Positions 16,749-24,962 of a stretch of 32,829 nucleotides of DNA are shown one piece after another. Source of the stretch: Micromonospora rosaria (lineage in GTDB: Bacteria; Actinomycetota; Actinomycetes; Mycobacteriales; Micromonosporaceae). Both the position numbers and the translations under genes were made by a program. Each line of letters starts with the position of its first letter. The first letter of the stretch is position 1. The notes beneath the pieces are model-generated. The model saw only the letters and a program-made list of their open reading frames with translations. It did not search any database and was not told where the DNA came from. The stretch lies in the NCBI RefSeq assembly GCF_001567585.1, contig NZ_LRQV01000078.1, positions 1-32,829 on the forward strand, given 5' to 3'.

Positions 16749-18452
16749 TTACTCCCCTTCTGCTGCGGCTGCTGCGCTACCGCGCACGTTATCGCGCCGG
16801 GGCGAGGAGCCGACCACCACCGCCACGGTCGTCCCGCTGGGTTGCCGTGGCCTGATCTCCAACCGGCCCCGGATACGTTCCGCCCTCTCGGCCATGATCG
16901 CAAGACCGTAGCGCCCGTCGGGCCGCTGGTCAGCGATACCGTGACCGTCATCCGACACTTCGATCTGGGCGTACGGGGGATCGACCTCGCAGGTGACCCA
17001 GAGGTTCGCCGCCCCGGCGTGCTTGCGCGCGTTGGTCACCGCCTCCTGGGCGATCCGCAGCAGCTCGGCCTCGGTGGCGGCGGGCAGCCGGGCGGTGGAC
17101 TCGTCCAGCGACAGGTGCACCCGCAGCCCGCCGGAGGCGCCCACGGTCCGGGCGTACTCGGCGATCGCGGCGGCCAGGCCGCCGTGCCGGTCCACCTCGC
17201 TGCGCAGCTCGAACAGGCTCAGCCGCAGCTCGGTGATGACCCGGGTGACCTCCTGGCGCAGCGTGCGCAGCGACTCGGCGGTCTCCTCGGTGTCGTCGTG
17301 CACCGTGGCCAGGGCGTTGTCGATGCCGTACCCGACCATCACCAGTTCCTGGGCGACCCCGTCGTGGATCTCCCGGGCCAGCCGCTGCCGCTCCTCGTTG
17401 GTGGCCAGCGAGCGCACCTCGTCGAAGAGCAGCGCCGCCTCCAGCCGCAGCGCGGCCGGGCCGGTCAGCGCGGTCACCCGGGACACCACCGGCGGCGGGT
17501 ACGCCTGCGGGGCGTCGGCCTCCAGCACCACCAGGCCGACCGTGCGGACCCCGGCGGCCAGCGGCACGATCAGCGCCGAGACGTCCCCGCCGACGTGCGA
17601 GCGGGCCTGCGACCGGGCGGCGGTTTGCGGCTGCTGGCTGGCCCAGGCGTCGGCGATCGCCGAGTCCGCGTCCAGCGTCGTCTCCCAGTCCACCCGCTCC
17701 GCGCCGACCTGTGCGAGGACCACCAGCCGGCCGCCGCCGCTGGCGGAGAGCACCGCCGCGCGGTCGGCGCGGGCGACGGTCCGCAGCTCCTCCAGCAGGT
17801 GCTCGGAGATGCCGCCCGGGTCCAGGGTGGCCCCGGGAAGCTGCCGGGCCACCGTGCGCAGCTGGGTCAGCAGCCGGGTCGCCTCGGCGTACGGCTGCGG
17901 CTTGCCCTCGCCCCGGACCCGCATGAGCTGGTGCAGCACGCTCGCGGTGTAGAGGCCCAACCCGGCCAGCAGCAGCCACTGGGCGCAGACCGCGAGGTAG
18001 CCGGGCTGGGTGAGCTGCCGGACGCCGTCGACCCGGGTCACCACGCCGCACACCACCAGCGTGGTCGCGGTGACCCCGAGCAGCACGACGCCCTCGACGA
18101 AGCGGCGGCGCAGGGCGGTGACCGTCACCGGCACCGCCAGGTACGGCAGCACCGCCGAGGCGCCGAGGCCGTACGCCGCCGCGCCGGTCGTGCCGACGGC
18201 GGCGACCTGGCTGGCGGCCAGCCCGAGGACCACCGCCTCGGCGACCCGGCTGAGCGGGCCGAGCAACCGGTGCTGGGGGGCCAGCAGGGCGGGCAGGCCG
18301 GCGGCGGCGAGCAGCGCCACCCACCAGAGCTGTCCGGCGCCGCCGGTGGCGAGCACGGTGAGGACCGCGACCAGCGCGAGCATCACCAACCGGGCGGCGA
18401 CGGCCAGCGGATGCGGGTGGGGGTGCGGGCGGGTGGGTGTCGAGGCGGGCAC
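16749..18452 (-). CDS. NarL-type sensor histidine kinase (HisKA_3), membrane-bound with GAF-like domain
   Basis: A 567-residue protein from the GTG at 18452. About six hydrophobic segments occupy residues 16-175, with little extracytoplasmic sequence. A GAF-like domain (about 210-335) follows, then the dimerisation/phospho-acceptor helix REIHDGVAQEL with His363, and the ATPase domain (about 462-550) with AQEAVTNARKHAGA and VSDDGHGIA. It would autophosphorylate and pass phosphate to the adjacent NarL-type regulator. The signal is not evident; the short loops suggest sensing within the membrane or through GAF. It begins 14 bases after the acyl-CoA ligase stop, suggesting co-transcription. No clear ribosome binding site precedes this GTG; the start is the only sensible one before the first membrane helix. 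Confidence 0.9.
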   Translation of the reverse strand: MPASTPTRPHPHPHPLAVAARLVMLALVAVLTVLATGGAGQLWWVALLAAAGLPALLAPQHRLLGPLSRVAEAVVLGLAASQVAAVGTTGAAAYGLGASAVLPYLAVPVTVTALRRRFVEGVVLLGVTATTLVVCGVVTRVDGVRQLTQPGYLAVCAQWLLLAGLGLYTASVLHQLMRVRGEGKPQPYAEATRLLTQLRTVARQLPGATLDPGGISEHLLEELRTVARADRAAVLSASGGGRLVVLAQVGAERVDWETTLDADSAIADAWASQQPQTAARSQARSHVGGDVSALIVPLAAGVRTVGLVVLEADAPQAYPPPVVSRVTALTGPAALRLEAALLFDEVRSLATNEERQRLAREIHDGVAQELVMVGYGIDNALATVHDDTEETAESLRTLRQEVTRVITELRLSLFELRSEVDRHGGLAAAIAEYARTVGASGGLRVHLSLDESTARLPAATEAELLRIAQEAVTNARKHAGAANLWVTCEVDPPYAQIEVSDDGHGIADQRPDGRYGLAIMAERAERIRGRLEIRPRQPSGTTVAVVVGSSPRRDNVRGSAAAAAEGE

Positions 18453-18466
18453 GTGACGGATCGTAG

Positions 18467-20281
18467 TCAGCGGCGGTAGATGTCGGCGATTTCCGGCGCG
18501 TACGTCTTCTGGACGACCTGCCGGCGGACCTTCATCGAGGGGGTCATCTCCCCGGTCGCCTCGGTGAAGTCCCGGGGCAGGATCCGGAACTGCTTGATCG
18601 CCTCCGCCTTGGAGACGTTCTGGTTGGCGGCGTCGATCGCGCCCTGGACCTCCGCCCGCAGCGCCTCGTTGTCCCGCAGCTCCTCGACGGTGGCCCCGGC
18701 CGGCAGCCCGGCCGACTCCCGCCAGGCCGGGAACGCCTCCTCGTCGATGGTGACCAGCGCCGCGACGAACGGCTGCCGGTCGCCCACCACCACGCACTGG
18801 CTGATCAGCGGGTGCGCCCGGACCTGGTCCTCCAGCACGGCCGGGGCGACGTTCTTGCCGGCCGCGGTGACGATGATCTCCTTCTTCCGGCCGGTGATGC
18901 TGAGGAACCCGTCGTTGTCGAGCTGGCCCAGGTCGCCGGTGCGGAACCAGCCGTCGCTGGTGAGCGCCTCGGCGGTGGCCTCGTCGTTGTGCCAGTACCC
19001 CTGGAAGACCAGGTCACCGGCGATCAGGATCTCGCCGTCGTCGTCGATGCGGATGGTCACGCCGGGCAGCGGGCGGCCCACGCTGCCGATCCGGGTGGCG
19101 TCGGGCAGGTTCGCCGCGGCGGCGGGGGAGGTCTCGGTCAGGCCGTACCCCTCCAGCACGGTGACCCCGACGCCCCGGAAGAAGTGGCCCAGCCGGGCGC
19201 CCAGCGGTGCCCCGCCGGAGATCGCGTCCCGGCACCGGCCGCCGAGCGCGGCGCGCAGCTTGCTGTACACCAGCCGGTCGAAGAGCGCGTGCTGCACCCG
19301 CAGCCCGAGACCGGGCCCGCCCGGGGCGTCCTGCGCCTCGCTCCAGGCGATGGCGACCTTCTCGGCCCGGTCGAAGATCCGGCCCTTGCCACCGGCCTCG
19401 GCCTTCTGCTTGGCGCCGTTGTAGACCTTCTCGAAGACCCGGGGCACCGACAGCACGAAGGTCGGGCGGAAGCGTTGCAGCTCGGCGACCAGGGTGGCGG
19501 GGTCGGGGCAGTGCGCCATGGTGGCCCGCGCCTGCACCACGCCGACCTGGATCAGCCGGGCGAAGGCGTGGGCCAGCGGCAGGAACAGCAGGGTGGCCGC
19601 GCCGGCGTTGAACAGGTTCGGCAGCACCGGCACCGCGTTGGCGATGTCGGCGTACATGTTGCGGTGGGTGAGCACGCAGCCCTTGGGCCGGCCGGTGGTG
19701 CCGCTGGTGTAGATGATGGTGGCCAGGTCGTCGGCCCTGAGCGCGGCCCGCCGCCGCTCGATCTCGGTCGGGTCGACCGACTCGCCGGCGGCGACCAGGT
19801 CGGCCACCCCACCCAGCTCGATCTGCCACACCGTGCCCAACTGCGGGGTCCGGTCGCGGACCCCGGCGACGAGGGTGGCGTGGGCGTTGCTCTCCACCAC
19901 GGCGGCCACCGCGCCCGAGTCCGCCAGGATCCAGGCGGCCTGCTCGGCGCTGGAGGTCTCGTAGATCGGCACGGTCACCGCGCCGGCGGCCCAGATCGCG
20001 TAGTCGACCAGGGTCCACTCGTAGCGGGTCCGGCTCATCAGCGCGACCCGGTCGCCCGGGGCGACCCCGGCGGCCACCAGGCCCCGGGCCACCGCGACCA
20101 CCTCGTCGCGGAACTGGCGGCAGGTCACGTCGACCCACTCCGGCTCGCCGGCCCCGTTGGCCGGGTCGGGCCGGACGAACTGCACCGTGTCCGGGGCGGC
20201 CTCGGCGTTGGCCCAGACCGGGTCGGTCAGGTTGGCCGAGTCGCCGACGGTGACGATCGGCGGGACGGAGAACTCGCGCAC
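18467..20281 (-). CDS. fadD15: Long-chain fatty-acid-CoA ligase (FadD15-like AMP-forming synthetase)
   Basis: A 604-residue ANL-superfamily enzyme. The phosphate-binding loop IIYTSGTTGRPKGCVLTHRN, the adenine motif EGYGLTETSP, the hinge region DGWFRTGDLG and GFLSITGRKKEIIVTAAGKN are all intact. The C-terminal Lys-bearing loop VSKAEAIKQFRIL is also present. It activates a fatty acid to acyl-AMP, then acyl-CoA. The length matches FadD15 (Rv2187, about 600 residues from memory), which also lies next to PimB' and an SRPBCC protein. The GTG at 20281 was chosen because GGGAG lies seven bases upstream; the longer frame to 20527 is non-coding in appearance. It is followed closely by a two-component system on the same strand. 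Confidence 0.9.
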   Translation of the reverse strand: MREFSVPPIVTVGDSANLTDPVWANAEAAPDTVQFVRPDPANGAGEPEWVDVTCRQFRDEVVAVARGLVAAGVAPGDRVALMSRTRYEWTLVDYAIWAAGAVTVPIYETSSAEQAAWILADSGAVAAVVESNAHATLVAGVRDRTPQLGTVWQIELGGVADLVAAGESVDPTEIERRRAALRADDLATIIYTSGTTGRPKGCVLTHRNMYADIANAVPVLPNLFNAGAATLLFLPLAHAFARLIQVGVVQARATMAHCPDPATLVAELQRFRPTFVLSVPRVFEKVYNGAKQKAEAGGKGRIFDRAEKVAIAWSEAQDAPGGPGLGLRVQHALFDRLVYSKLRAALGGRCRDAISGGAPLGARLGHFFRGVGVTVLEGYGLTETSPAAAANLPDATRIGSVGRPLPGVTIRIDDDGEILIAGDLVFQGYWHNDEATAEALTSDGWFRTGDLGQLDNDGFLSITGRKKEIIVTAAGKNVAPAVLEDQVRAHPLISQCVVVGDRQPFVAALVTIDEEAFPAWRESAGLPAGATVEELRDNEALRAEVQGAIDAANQNVSKAEAIKQFRILPRDFTEATGEMTPSMKVRRQVVQKTYAPEIADIYRR

Positions 20282-20472
20282 CCTGACGCTCCCTCGTGCT
20301 CGTACGGGCCCGGTCACCGGCGCGGCGAACGGGTGGCCGGCTCTGTGGAAACCTACCCGCCCGCCGGGTGGACGCGGGCAGGCAGGCCGGTGCGGGCACC
20401 CGGGGCGTCCCTGGTGGCGGCGGCGGGCCCCGGCCGAGGGTGGCACCCGGCGCGGGGTCGGGCGGGGCCGGG

Positions 20473-20484
20473 TAGCCTCCCCAC
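20473..20484 (+). promoter_or_regulatory. Predicted leaderless promoter of the SRPBCC gene (TAGCCT-N6-ATG)
   Basis: TAGCCT (20473-20478) is followed by six bases and the ATG at 20485, with no Shine-Dalgarno. The hexamer and spacing are identical to those at the NUDIX gene. It sits in the 203-base divergent region shared with the acyl-CoA ligase. Confidence 0.5.
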
Positions 20485-20940
20485 ATGGCCGACTCCTCCA
20501 CCCAGTCGATCGTCGTGGCCGCGCCACCGCAGCGGGTGGCGGCGGTGATCTGCGACTTCCCCCGGTACCCGGAGTGGACCGAGGCCGTCCAGCGGGTCGA
20601 GGTGGTCGAGGAGTACGAGGACGGGTACGCCAGCCAGGTCCGGTTCACCCTCGACGCCGGGGTGATGGCCGACGAGTACACCCTGGCGTACGCCTACTCC
20701 GAGGACCTGTCCCGCATCGAGTGGCACCTGGTCGCGCCCTCGACGATGCAGCGCTCCCAGGTGGGCTCGTACGACATCGTCGGCAACCCGGACGGCACCT
20801 CGACGGTCACCTACACGCTGGAGGTGGAGCTCTCCGTCGGGATGCTCGGGATGTTCCGCCGCAAGGCCGAAAAAATGATCATGGATGCCGCGTTGAAGCA
20901 ACTCAAGCGCCGGGTAGAGACACCCGGAGCCGCGCAGTGA
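20485..20940 (+). CDS. SRPBCC (START/Bet v 1-like) family protein
   Basis: A 151-residue single-domain protein: STQSIVVAAPPQRVAAVICD, then FPRYPEWTEAVQRVEVVEEY and a C-terminal long helix MIMDAALKQLKRRVE. The fold forms a hydrophobic pocket for lipids or other apolar ligands; the specific ligand is not evident. Length and position beside the FadD15-like ligase and PimB-like transferase match Rv2185c (from memory), suggesting a lipid-handling role in envelope biogenesis. It is divergent from the ligase gene and starts 39 bases before the Cys-motif protein. A TAGCCT-N6-ATG arrangement implies a leaderless transcript. Confidence 0.88.
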   Translation: MADSSTQSIVVAAPPQRVAAVICDFPRYPEWTEAVQRVEVVEEYEDGYASQVRFTLDAGVMADEYTLAYAYSEDLSRIEWHLVAPSTMQRSQVGSYDIVGNPDGTSTVTYTLEVELSVGMLGMFRRKAEKMIMDAALKQLKRRVETPGAAQ

Positions 20941-20979
20941 CGCGCCCGACGGCACGGTCGCCACGGTAGGGAGCCCACC

Positions 20980-21669
20980 ATGGGGGTTACGGAACCGGGT
21001 TCGGCCCGGGAAGAGGCGGAGCGGCTGGTCGCCACCCTGCTCGCCGCGGCCCGGACGGCCTCGTCCGGGTCCGGGGCGTCGCCCTGGGGTCCGCTCGGTG
21101 GGATGCTCTCGGGTGTCCTCGGTCACAGCGCGGGGCAGGGCGGGTCACCCCGTCCCGACCCCGCCGCCCCGGGCGGTTTCGCCACCGGCACGCCCGAGTG
21201 CTGCGTCTGCCCGGTCTGCCGGGCGATCGTCGCGATGCGCGACCCGAGCCCGGAGTTCGCCGAGCGGCTCGCCACCGGCGCCGGGGATCTGGCCGCCGGC
21301 GTGGCCAGCCTGCTGCGGGCCTTCGCCCGCCCCGACGATCGACCACCGTCGTCGCCCGACCCCGCCGGTCCGCCGCCGCCCACGGCCGCCGCCGGTGACA
21401 CCGGCACACCCGGTGCGAACGCGGAAGCGGATCACGTCTGGCGCGAGGCCACCCGCACCGGGCATGATTCTGCACCGGCGCCGGAGCATGACGTCTGGTC
21501 CGCCGCGACCCGTACCGGGGACGCGGCTGCTCGGGCCGCCACCGTACCGCCCGTCGACGGCGACGGGCCGGGCGAGCCGGCGACGGGCCGGCCGCCGGCC
21601 GACCGTCCCGTGGTGCCCGCTACCCGGGCGCCCGACACGGGTGAGCACGCACCGGGCGACGGGGCCTGA
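20980..21669 (+). CDS. Conserved-type hypothetical with CCVCPVC motif and duplicated VWxxATRTG tail
   Basis: A 229-residue protein of unknown function. Residues 1-70 contain a helix (REEAERLVATLLAAA) and Gly/Ser/Pro-rich sequence. Residues 74-80 are CCVCPVC, a compact four-cysteine cluster that could bind zinc or an iron-sulphur centre. A helical stretch follows (EFAERLATGAGDLAAGVASL), then a Pro/Thr-rich disordered tail in which HVWREATRTG and DVWSAATRTG repeat about 20 residues apart. There is no membrane segment. GGGAG lies six bases before the ATG. It sits between the SRPBCC and glucokinase genes on the same strand. I recognise the type as an actinobacterial conserved hypothetical, but no function is established to my knowledge. 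Confidence 0.8.
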   Translation: MGVTEPGSAREEAERLVATLLAAARTASSGSGASPWGPLGGMLSGVLGHSAGQGGSPRPDPAAPGGFATGTPECCVCPVCRAIVAMRDPSPEFAERLATGAGDLAAGVASLLRAFARPDDRPPSSPDPAGPPPPTAAAGDTGTPGANAEADHVWREATRTGHDSAPAPEHDVWSAATRTGDAAARAATVPPVDGDGPGEPATGRPPADRPVVPATRAPDTGEHAPGDGA

Positions 21670-21740
21670 CCACCGGACATCCCGTCCCGACCGGCACCGC
21701 CGGTGCGGGGCCGGCAGCACAGCAGAGGGGAGTGGCAGCG

Positions 21741-22688
21741 GTGACGCTGACCATCGGAGTCGACGTCGGTGGCACGAAGGTGGCCGGCGGTGTCGTTGAC
21801 GACACCGGCGCGGTGCTGGTGCAGGTCCGACGGGACACCCCCGCCGAGGACGTCGGCAAGACCCGGGACGTCATCATCGAGGTGGTCACCGAACTGGCCG
21901 CCGGCCGCACGATCGACGCGGTCGGGATCGGTGCCGCCGGCTGGATCGACGCGAGTCGCTCCACCGTGCTCTTCGCCCCCAACCTCGCCTGGCGGGACGA
22001 GCCGCTGCGGCAGTACGTCAGCGACGCCGTCGGCCTGCCGGTGATCGTGGAGAACGACGGCAACGTCGCGGCCTGGGCCGAGTTCCGCCACGGCGCGGCC
22101 CGCGACGCCGAGGACTCGATGGTCATGTTCACCATCGGCACCGGTGTCGGTGGTGGGATCGTGCTCGGCGGCGAACTGGTCCGGGGCGCCCACGGCATCG
22201 CCGCCGAACTGGGCCACATGCTCACCGTCCCCGACGGACACCAGTGCGGCTGCGGCCGGCTCGGCTGCATCGAGCAGTACGCCAGCGGCAACGCGCTGGT
22301 CCGGTTCGCCCGCGCCGGGGCCCGCCAGGAGCCGCACCGGGCCACCGCCCTGCTGCACCTGGCCGGTGGCGAGGCCGAGGCGATCACCGGCCCGATGGTG
22401 ACCGCCGCCGCGCAGGGCGGCGACCCGGTCTCCTCCGAGGCGTTCGCCCAGATCGGCCGCTGGCTGGGCACCAGCCTCGCCGACATGGCCCAGATCCTCG
22501 ACCCGCAGGTGCTGGTCGTCGGCGGTGGCGTGATCGACGCCGGTGACCTGCTGCTCGGCCCCACCCGCCGGTCCTTCGCCGACGCGCTGGCCCAGCGCCG
22601 CCGGCTCCCGGTGGCCGACATCCGTCCGGCCGAGCTGGGCAACAGCGCCGGGGTCATCGGCGCCGCCGACCTGGCCCGCCGGCGGTAG
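21741..22688 (+). CDS. glkA: ROK-family glucokinase
   Basis: A 315-residue protein. The ATP-binding loop IGVDVGGTKVAGGVVD is at the N-terminus, the catalytic Asp lies in VENDGNVAAWAE, TIGTGVGGGIVLGGEL follows, and the zinc-binding ROK signature is CGCGRLGCIEQ. It phosphorylates glucose at O6 using ATP (some actinobacterial members also use polyphosphate). In streptomycetes the equivalent enzyme also mediates carbon catabolite repression. The GTG at 21741 was preferred because GAGGGGAG lies eight bases upstream; the in-frame GTG at 21732 directly abuts that site. It is 47 bases ahead of the EEP-family gene. Confidence 0.92.
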   Translation: MTLTIGVDVGGTKVAGGVVDDTGAVLVQVRRDTPAEDVGKTRDVIIEVVTELAAGRTIDAVGIGAAGWIDASRSTVLFAPNLAWRDEPLRQYVSDAVGLPVIVENDGNVAAWAEFRHGAARDAEDSMVMFTIGTGVGGGIVLGGELVRGAHGIAAELGHMLTVPDGHQCGCGRLGCIEQYASGNALVRFARAGARQEPHRATALLHLAGGEAEAITGPMVTAAAQGGDPVSSEAFAQIGRWLGTSLADMAQILDPQVLVVGGGVIDAGDLLLGPTRRSFADALAQRRRLPVADIRPAELGNSAGVIGAADLARRR

Positions 22689-22735
22689 GAAACGCGCTCA
22701 AAGAAACGCGCTGTGGGAAACACGAGGAGCAACGG

Positions 22736-23455
22736 GTGAGCATGTCCACCGGCACCCCGGCCGACGGGGTGCGGCTGCGGGTGGTGTCGTACAACGTCCA
22801 CGGCCAGCGGGACGACGCGGCGGCGCTGGCGGCCGTGGTCCGGACCGCCGAGCCGGACGTGGTGATCGTGCAGGAGGGCGCGCGCCGGTTCCGCTGGCGG
22901 CAGCGCAACGCCGCCCTGGCCGCGTCGTTCGGGCTGGTCGTCGCGGCCGGCGGGCTGCCGTCGCTGGGCAACGTCCTGCTGACCAGCCTGCGGGTCCGGG
23001 TGCTCGACACCCGGTGCCGGCGGTTCCCGCTCACCCCGGGGCGGCACCTGCGGGGCGCGGCCTTCGCCGACTGCCTGGTGGGCGGCGCCCGGTTCACCCT
23101 GGCCGGCTCGCACCTGTCCACCGACCCGGCGGAACGACCCGCCCAGGCGCGGGCGCTGCGGCAGGACCTCGCCGGGGCGGCGTGGCCGGTGATCGCCGGG
23201 GCGGACGTCAACGAGGGGCCGGACGGCCCGGCGTGGGCCACCCTCGCCGAGGGGCTGACCGACACGGCGGTGGCGATGGACCGGGCGGACCGGCTCACCT
23301 ATTCCTGCGCCGACCCGCGCCGCCGGATCGACGCGCTCTTCGTCGACCCCCGGATCGCCGTGCTCGACTACGACGTGGTGGACACCCCGCAGACCCGCCG
23401 GGCCAGCGACCACTTCCCGATCCTGGTCGACCTGCGCCTGCCGGTCACCGACTGA
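22736..23455 (+). CDS. Endonuclease/exonuclease/phosphatase (EEP) family protein
   Basis: A 239-residue protein with the whole EEP metal/catalytic series: LRVVSYNVHG (Asn), VVIVQEG (Glu), LAGSHLS (His), IAGADVNEG (Asp, Asn), RIDALFVD (Asp) and SDHFPILVDL (Asp-His). The enzyme hydrolyses a phosphodiester or phosphomonoester; members range from DNA repair nucleases to sphingomyelinases, so the substrate is open. There is no signal peptide, so it is probably cytoplasmic. The GTG at 22736 follows GAGGAG by six bases; an ATG two codons in is an alternative. It probably shares a transcript with glucokinase. Confidence 0.88.
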   Translation: MSMSTGTPADGVRLRVVSYNVHGQRDDAAALAAVVRTAEPDVVIVQEGARRFRWRQRNAALAASFGLVVAAGGLPSLGNVLLTSLRVRVLDTRCRRFPLTPGRHLRGAAFADCLVGGARFTLAGSHLSTDPAERPAQARALRQDLAGAAWPVIAGADVNEGPDGPAWATLAEGLTDTAVAMDRADRLTYSCADPRRRIDALFVDPRIAVLDYDVVDTPQTRRASDHFPILVDLRLPVTD

Positions 23456-23491
23456 ACGCCGCCGCGGCGCGCCGCGTGCCGCGCTGGACAA

Positions 23492-23527
23492 CCGGCGTCG
23501 ATGTGGAGAGGATTTCGCATCGACCGG
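23492..23527. promoter_or_regulatory. Imperfect inverted repeat upstream of the monooxygenase operon
   Basis: CCGGCGTCGATG (23492-23503) and CATCGACCGG (23518-23527) are inverted repeats with a two-base bulge, separated by 14 bases. They end 16 bases before the AAGGAG ribosome binding site of the monooxygenase gene. An operator, or a hairpin in the 5' untranslated region, is plausible. Confidence 0.45.
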
Positions 23528-23558
23528 CACGGGTGCCGCACATAAGGAGTCTTCCCGG

Positions 23559-24962
23559 GTGTCCTCCTCCACCGACCACGGCCGTCCCGACCCCGACGCG
23601 ACGGTCGCGTTGGCCCCGGACGGTCGCTCCGTCTCCGACCGTGGCGACACCGTCTGCGTGATCGGTGCGGGCGCCAGCGGCCTGGCCGCCCTGAAGAACC
23701 TGCGGGAGCACGGTTTCGGGGTCGACTGCTACGAGCGGGAGACCGGCGTCGGCGGGGCCTGGAACTGGCGGCACGACCGCAGCCCGGTGTACGCCAGCAC
23801 CCATCTGATCTCGTCGCGGCCGTTCACGCAGTTCCCCGACTTCCCGATGCCCGACGACTGGCCGGACTACCCGCACCACGGCCAGCTCCTGTCCTACTTC
23901 GAGCGGTACGCCGACCACTTCGACCTGCGCTCGCACATCTGGTTCGGCACCGAGGTGATCCGGGTCGAGCCGGTCGCCGGGGACCGGTGGGACGTCACCA
24001 CCCGCTCCACCGGCGGGTACGGCCCGGAACGCACCTCCCGGTACGCCGCCGTGGTAATCGCCAACGGCCACAACTGGTCGCCGAAGCTGCCCGCGTACGA
24101 GGGGCTGGAGCAGTTCCGGGGCGAGATCATGCACGCCTCCTCCTACAAGGACGCCACCCAGGTACGCGGCAAGCGGGTGCTGGTGGTCGGCGGCGGCAAC
24201 ACCGGCTGCGACATCGCCGTGGAGGCCGCCCAGCAGGCGTCGCAGTGCTGGCACTCCACCCGGCGCGGGTACTGGTACACCCCGAAGTACCTGCTCGGCC
24301 GCCCCGCCGACCAGGTCAACGACGGTCTGCTCGCCTGGCGGGTGCCGCTGGCGGTACGCCGGTGGCTGCACCGGCTCGTGCTGCGGCTGACCGTCGGCGA
24401 CCTCACCCGCTTCGGCCTGCCCCGGCCCGACCACAAGGTCTACGAGACGCACCCGATCGTCAACAGCCAGCTCGTCCACTACGTGGGGCACGGCCGGATC
24501 GCCCCGGTGCCGGACGTCGCCCGGTTCCACGGCAGCGCGGTGGAGCTGACCGACGGCCAGCAGATCGAGCCCGAGCTGGTCGTCTTCGCCACCGGGTACC
24601 TGCCGCGTTTCGAGTTCCTCGACCCGTCGCTGCTCGGCGACGACGGGGCGCAGGGGCAGCCCCGGCTCTGGCTCAACGCCTTCGCCCCCGGCCACCCGAC
24701 GCTCGCCGTGGTCGGGCTGGTGCAGTCGGACTCCGGCCTCTTCCCGCTGTCGCACTGGCAGGCGGTGCTCTTCGCCCGGCTGCTGCGGCAGCGGGTGGAG
24801 CGCCCGGAGCGGGCGGCGGCGTTCGCCGCCCAGGTGACGGCCGGCGCGGGGCAGCGGTACGCCGGCCGGGTCGTGTCGAGCAGCCGGCACGTCTTCGAGG
24901 TGGGCCACACCGAGTACCTGCGCGCCGTCCAGCGCGCCCTGGACGAGCTGGAGGCGGCGTGA
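23559..24962 (+). CDS. Flavin-containing monooxygenase (FMO-type, class B)
   Basis: A 467-residue flavoprotein. The FAD Rossmann motif is VCVIGAGASGLAALKNL (about residue 33 on). The family fingerprint FRGEIMHASSY fits FxGxxxHxxx(Y/F), the FMO rather than the Baeyer-Villiger (…WP) form. The NADPH Rossmann motif is VLVVGGGNTGCDIAVEAA, and the ATG motif is VFATGYLPRF. It should oxygenate a soft nucleophile (N or S) or a carbonyl using NADPH and O2. The GTG at 23559 has AAGGAG nine bases upstream. The stop overlaps the GTG of the alpha/beta-fold gene, so the two are an operon. An inverted repeat lies just upstream. The physiological substrate is unknown. Confidence 0.9.
   Translation: MSSSTDHGRPDPDATVALAPDGRSVSDRGDTVCVIGAGASGLAALKNLREHGFGVDCYERETGVGGAWNWRHDRSPVYASTHLISSRPFTQFPDFPMPDDWPDYPHHGQLLSYFERYADHFDLRSHIWFGTEVIRVEPVAGDRWDVTTRSTGGYGPERTSRYAAVVIANGHNWSPKLPAYEGLEQFRGEIMHASSYKDATQVRGKRVLVVGGGNTGCDIAVEAAQQASQCWHSTRRGYWYTPKYLLGRPADQVNDGLLAWRVPLAVRRWLHRLVLRLTVGDLTRFGLPRPDHKVYETHPIVNSQLVHYVGHGRIAPVPDVARFHGSAVELTDGQQIEPELVVFATGYLPRFEFLDPSLLGDDGAQGQPRLWLNAFAPGHPTLAVVGLVQSDSGLFPLSHWQAVLFARLLRQRVERPERAAAFAAQVTAGAGQRYAGRVVSSSRHVFEVGHTEYLRAVQRALDELEAA

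Noticed and set aside
16068..18479. An 803-residue plus-strand frame opposite the kinase and response regulator
   Set aside because: It has no recognisable motif and low-complexity composition. The minus strand carries intact two-component domains.
23463..23476. Loop-less 14-base GC palindrome after the EEP gene as a terminator
   Set aside because: A perfect palindrome with no loop and only G/C bases is likely by chance at this GC content. I could not support termination here.
23987..24958. Upstream extension of the alpha/beta-fold protein through the FMO gene
   Set aside because: The extension is an Arg/Pro/Ala-rich alternative frame of the FMO coding sequence. The hydrolase fold begins after 24959.
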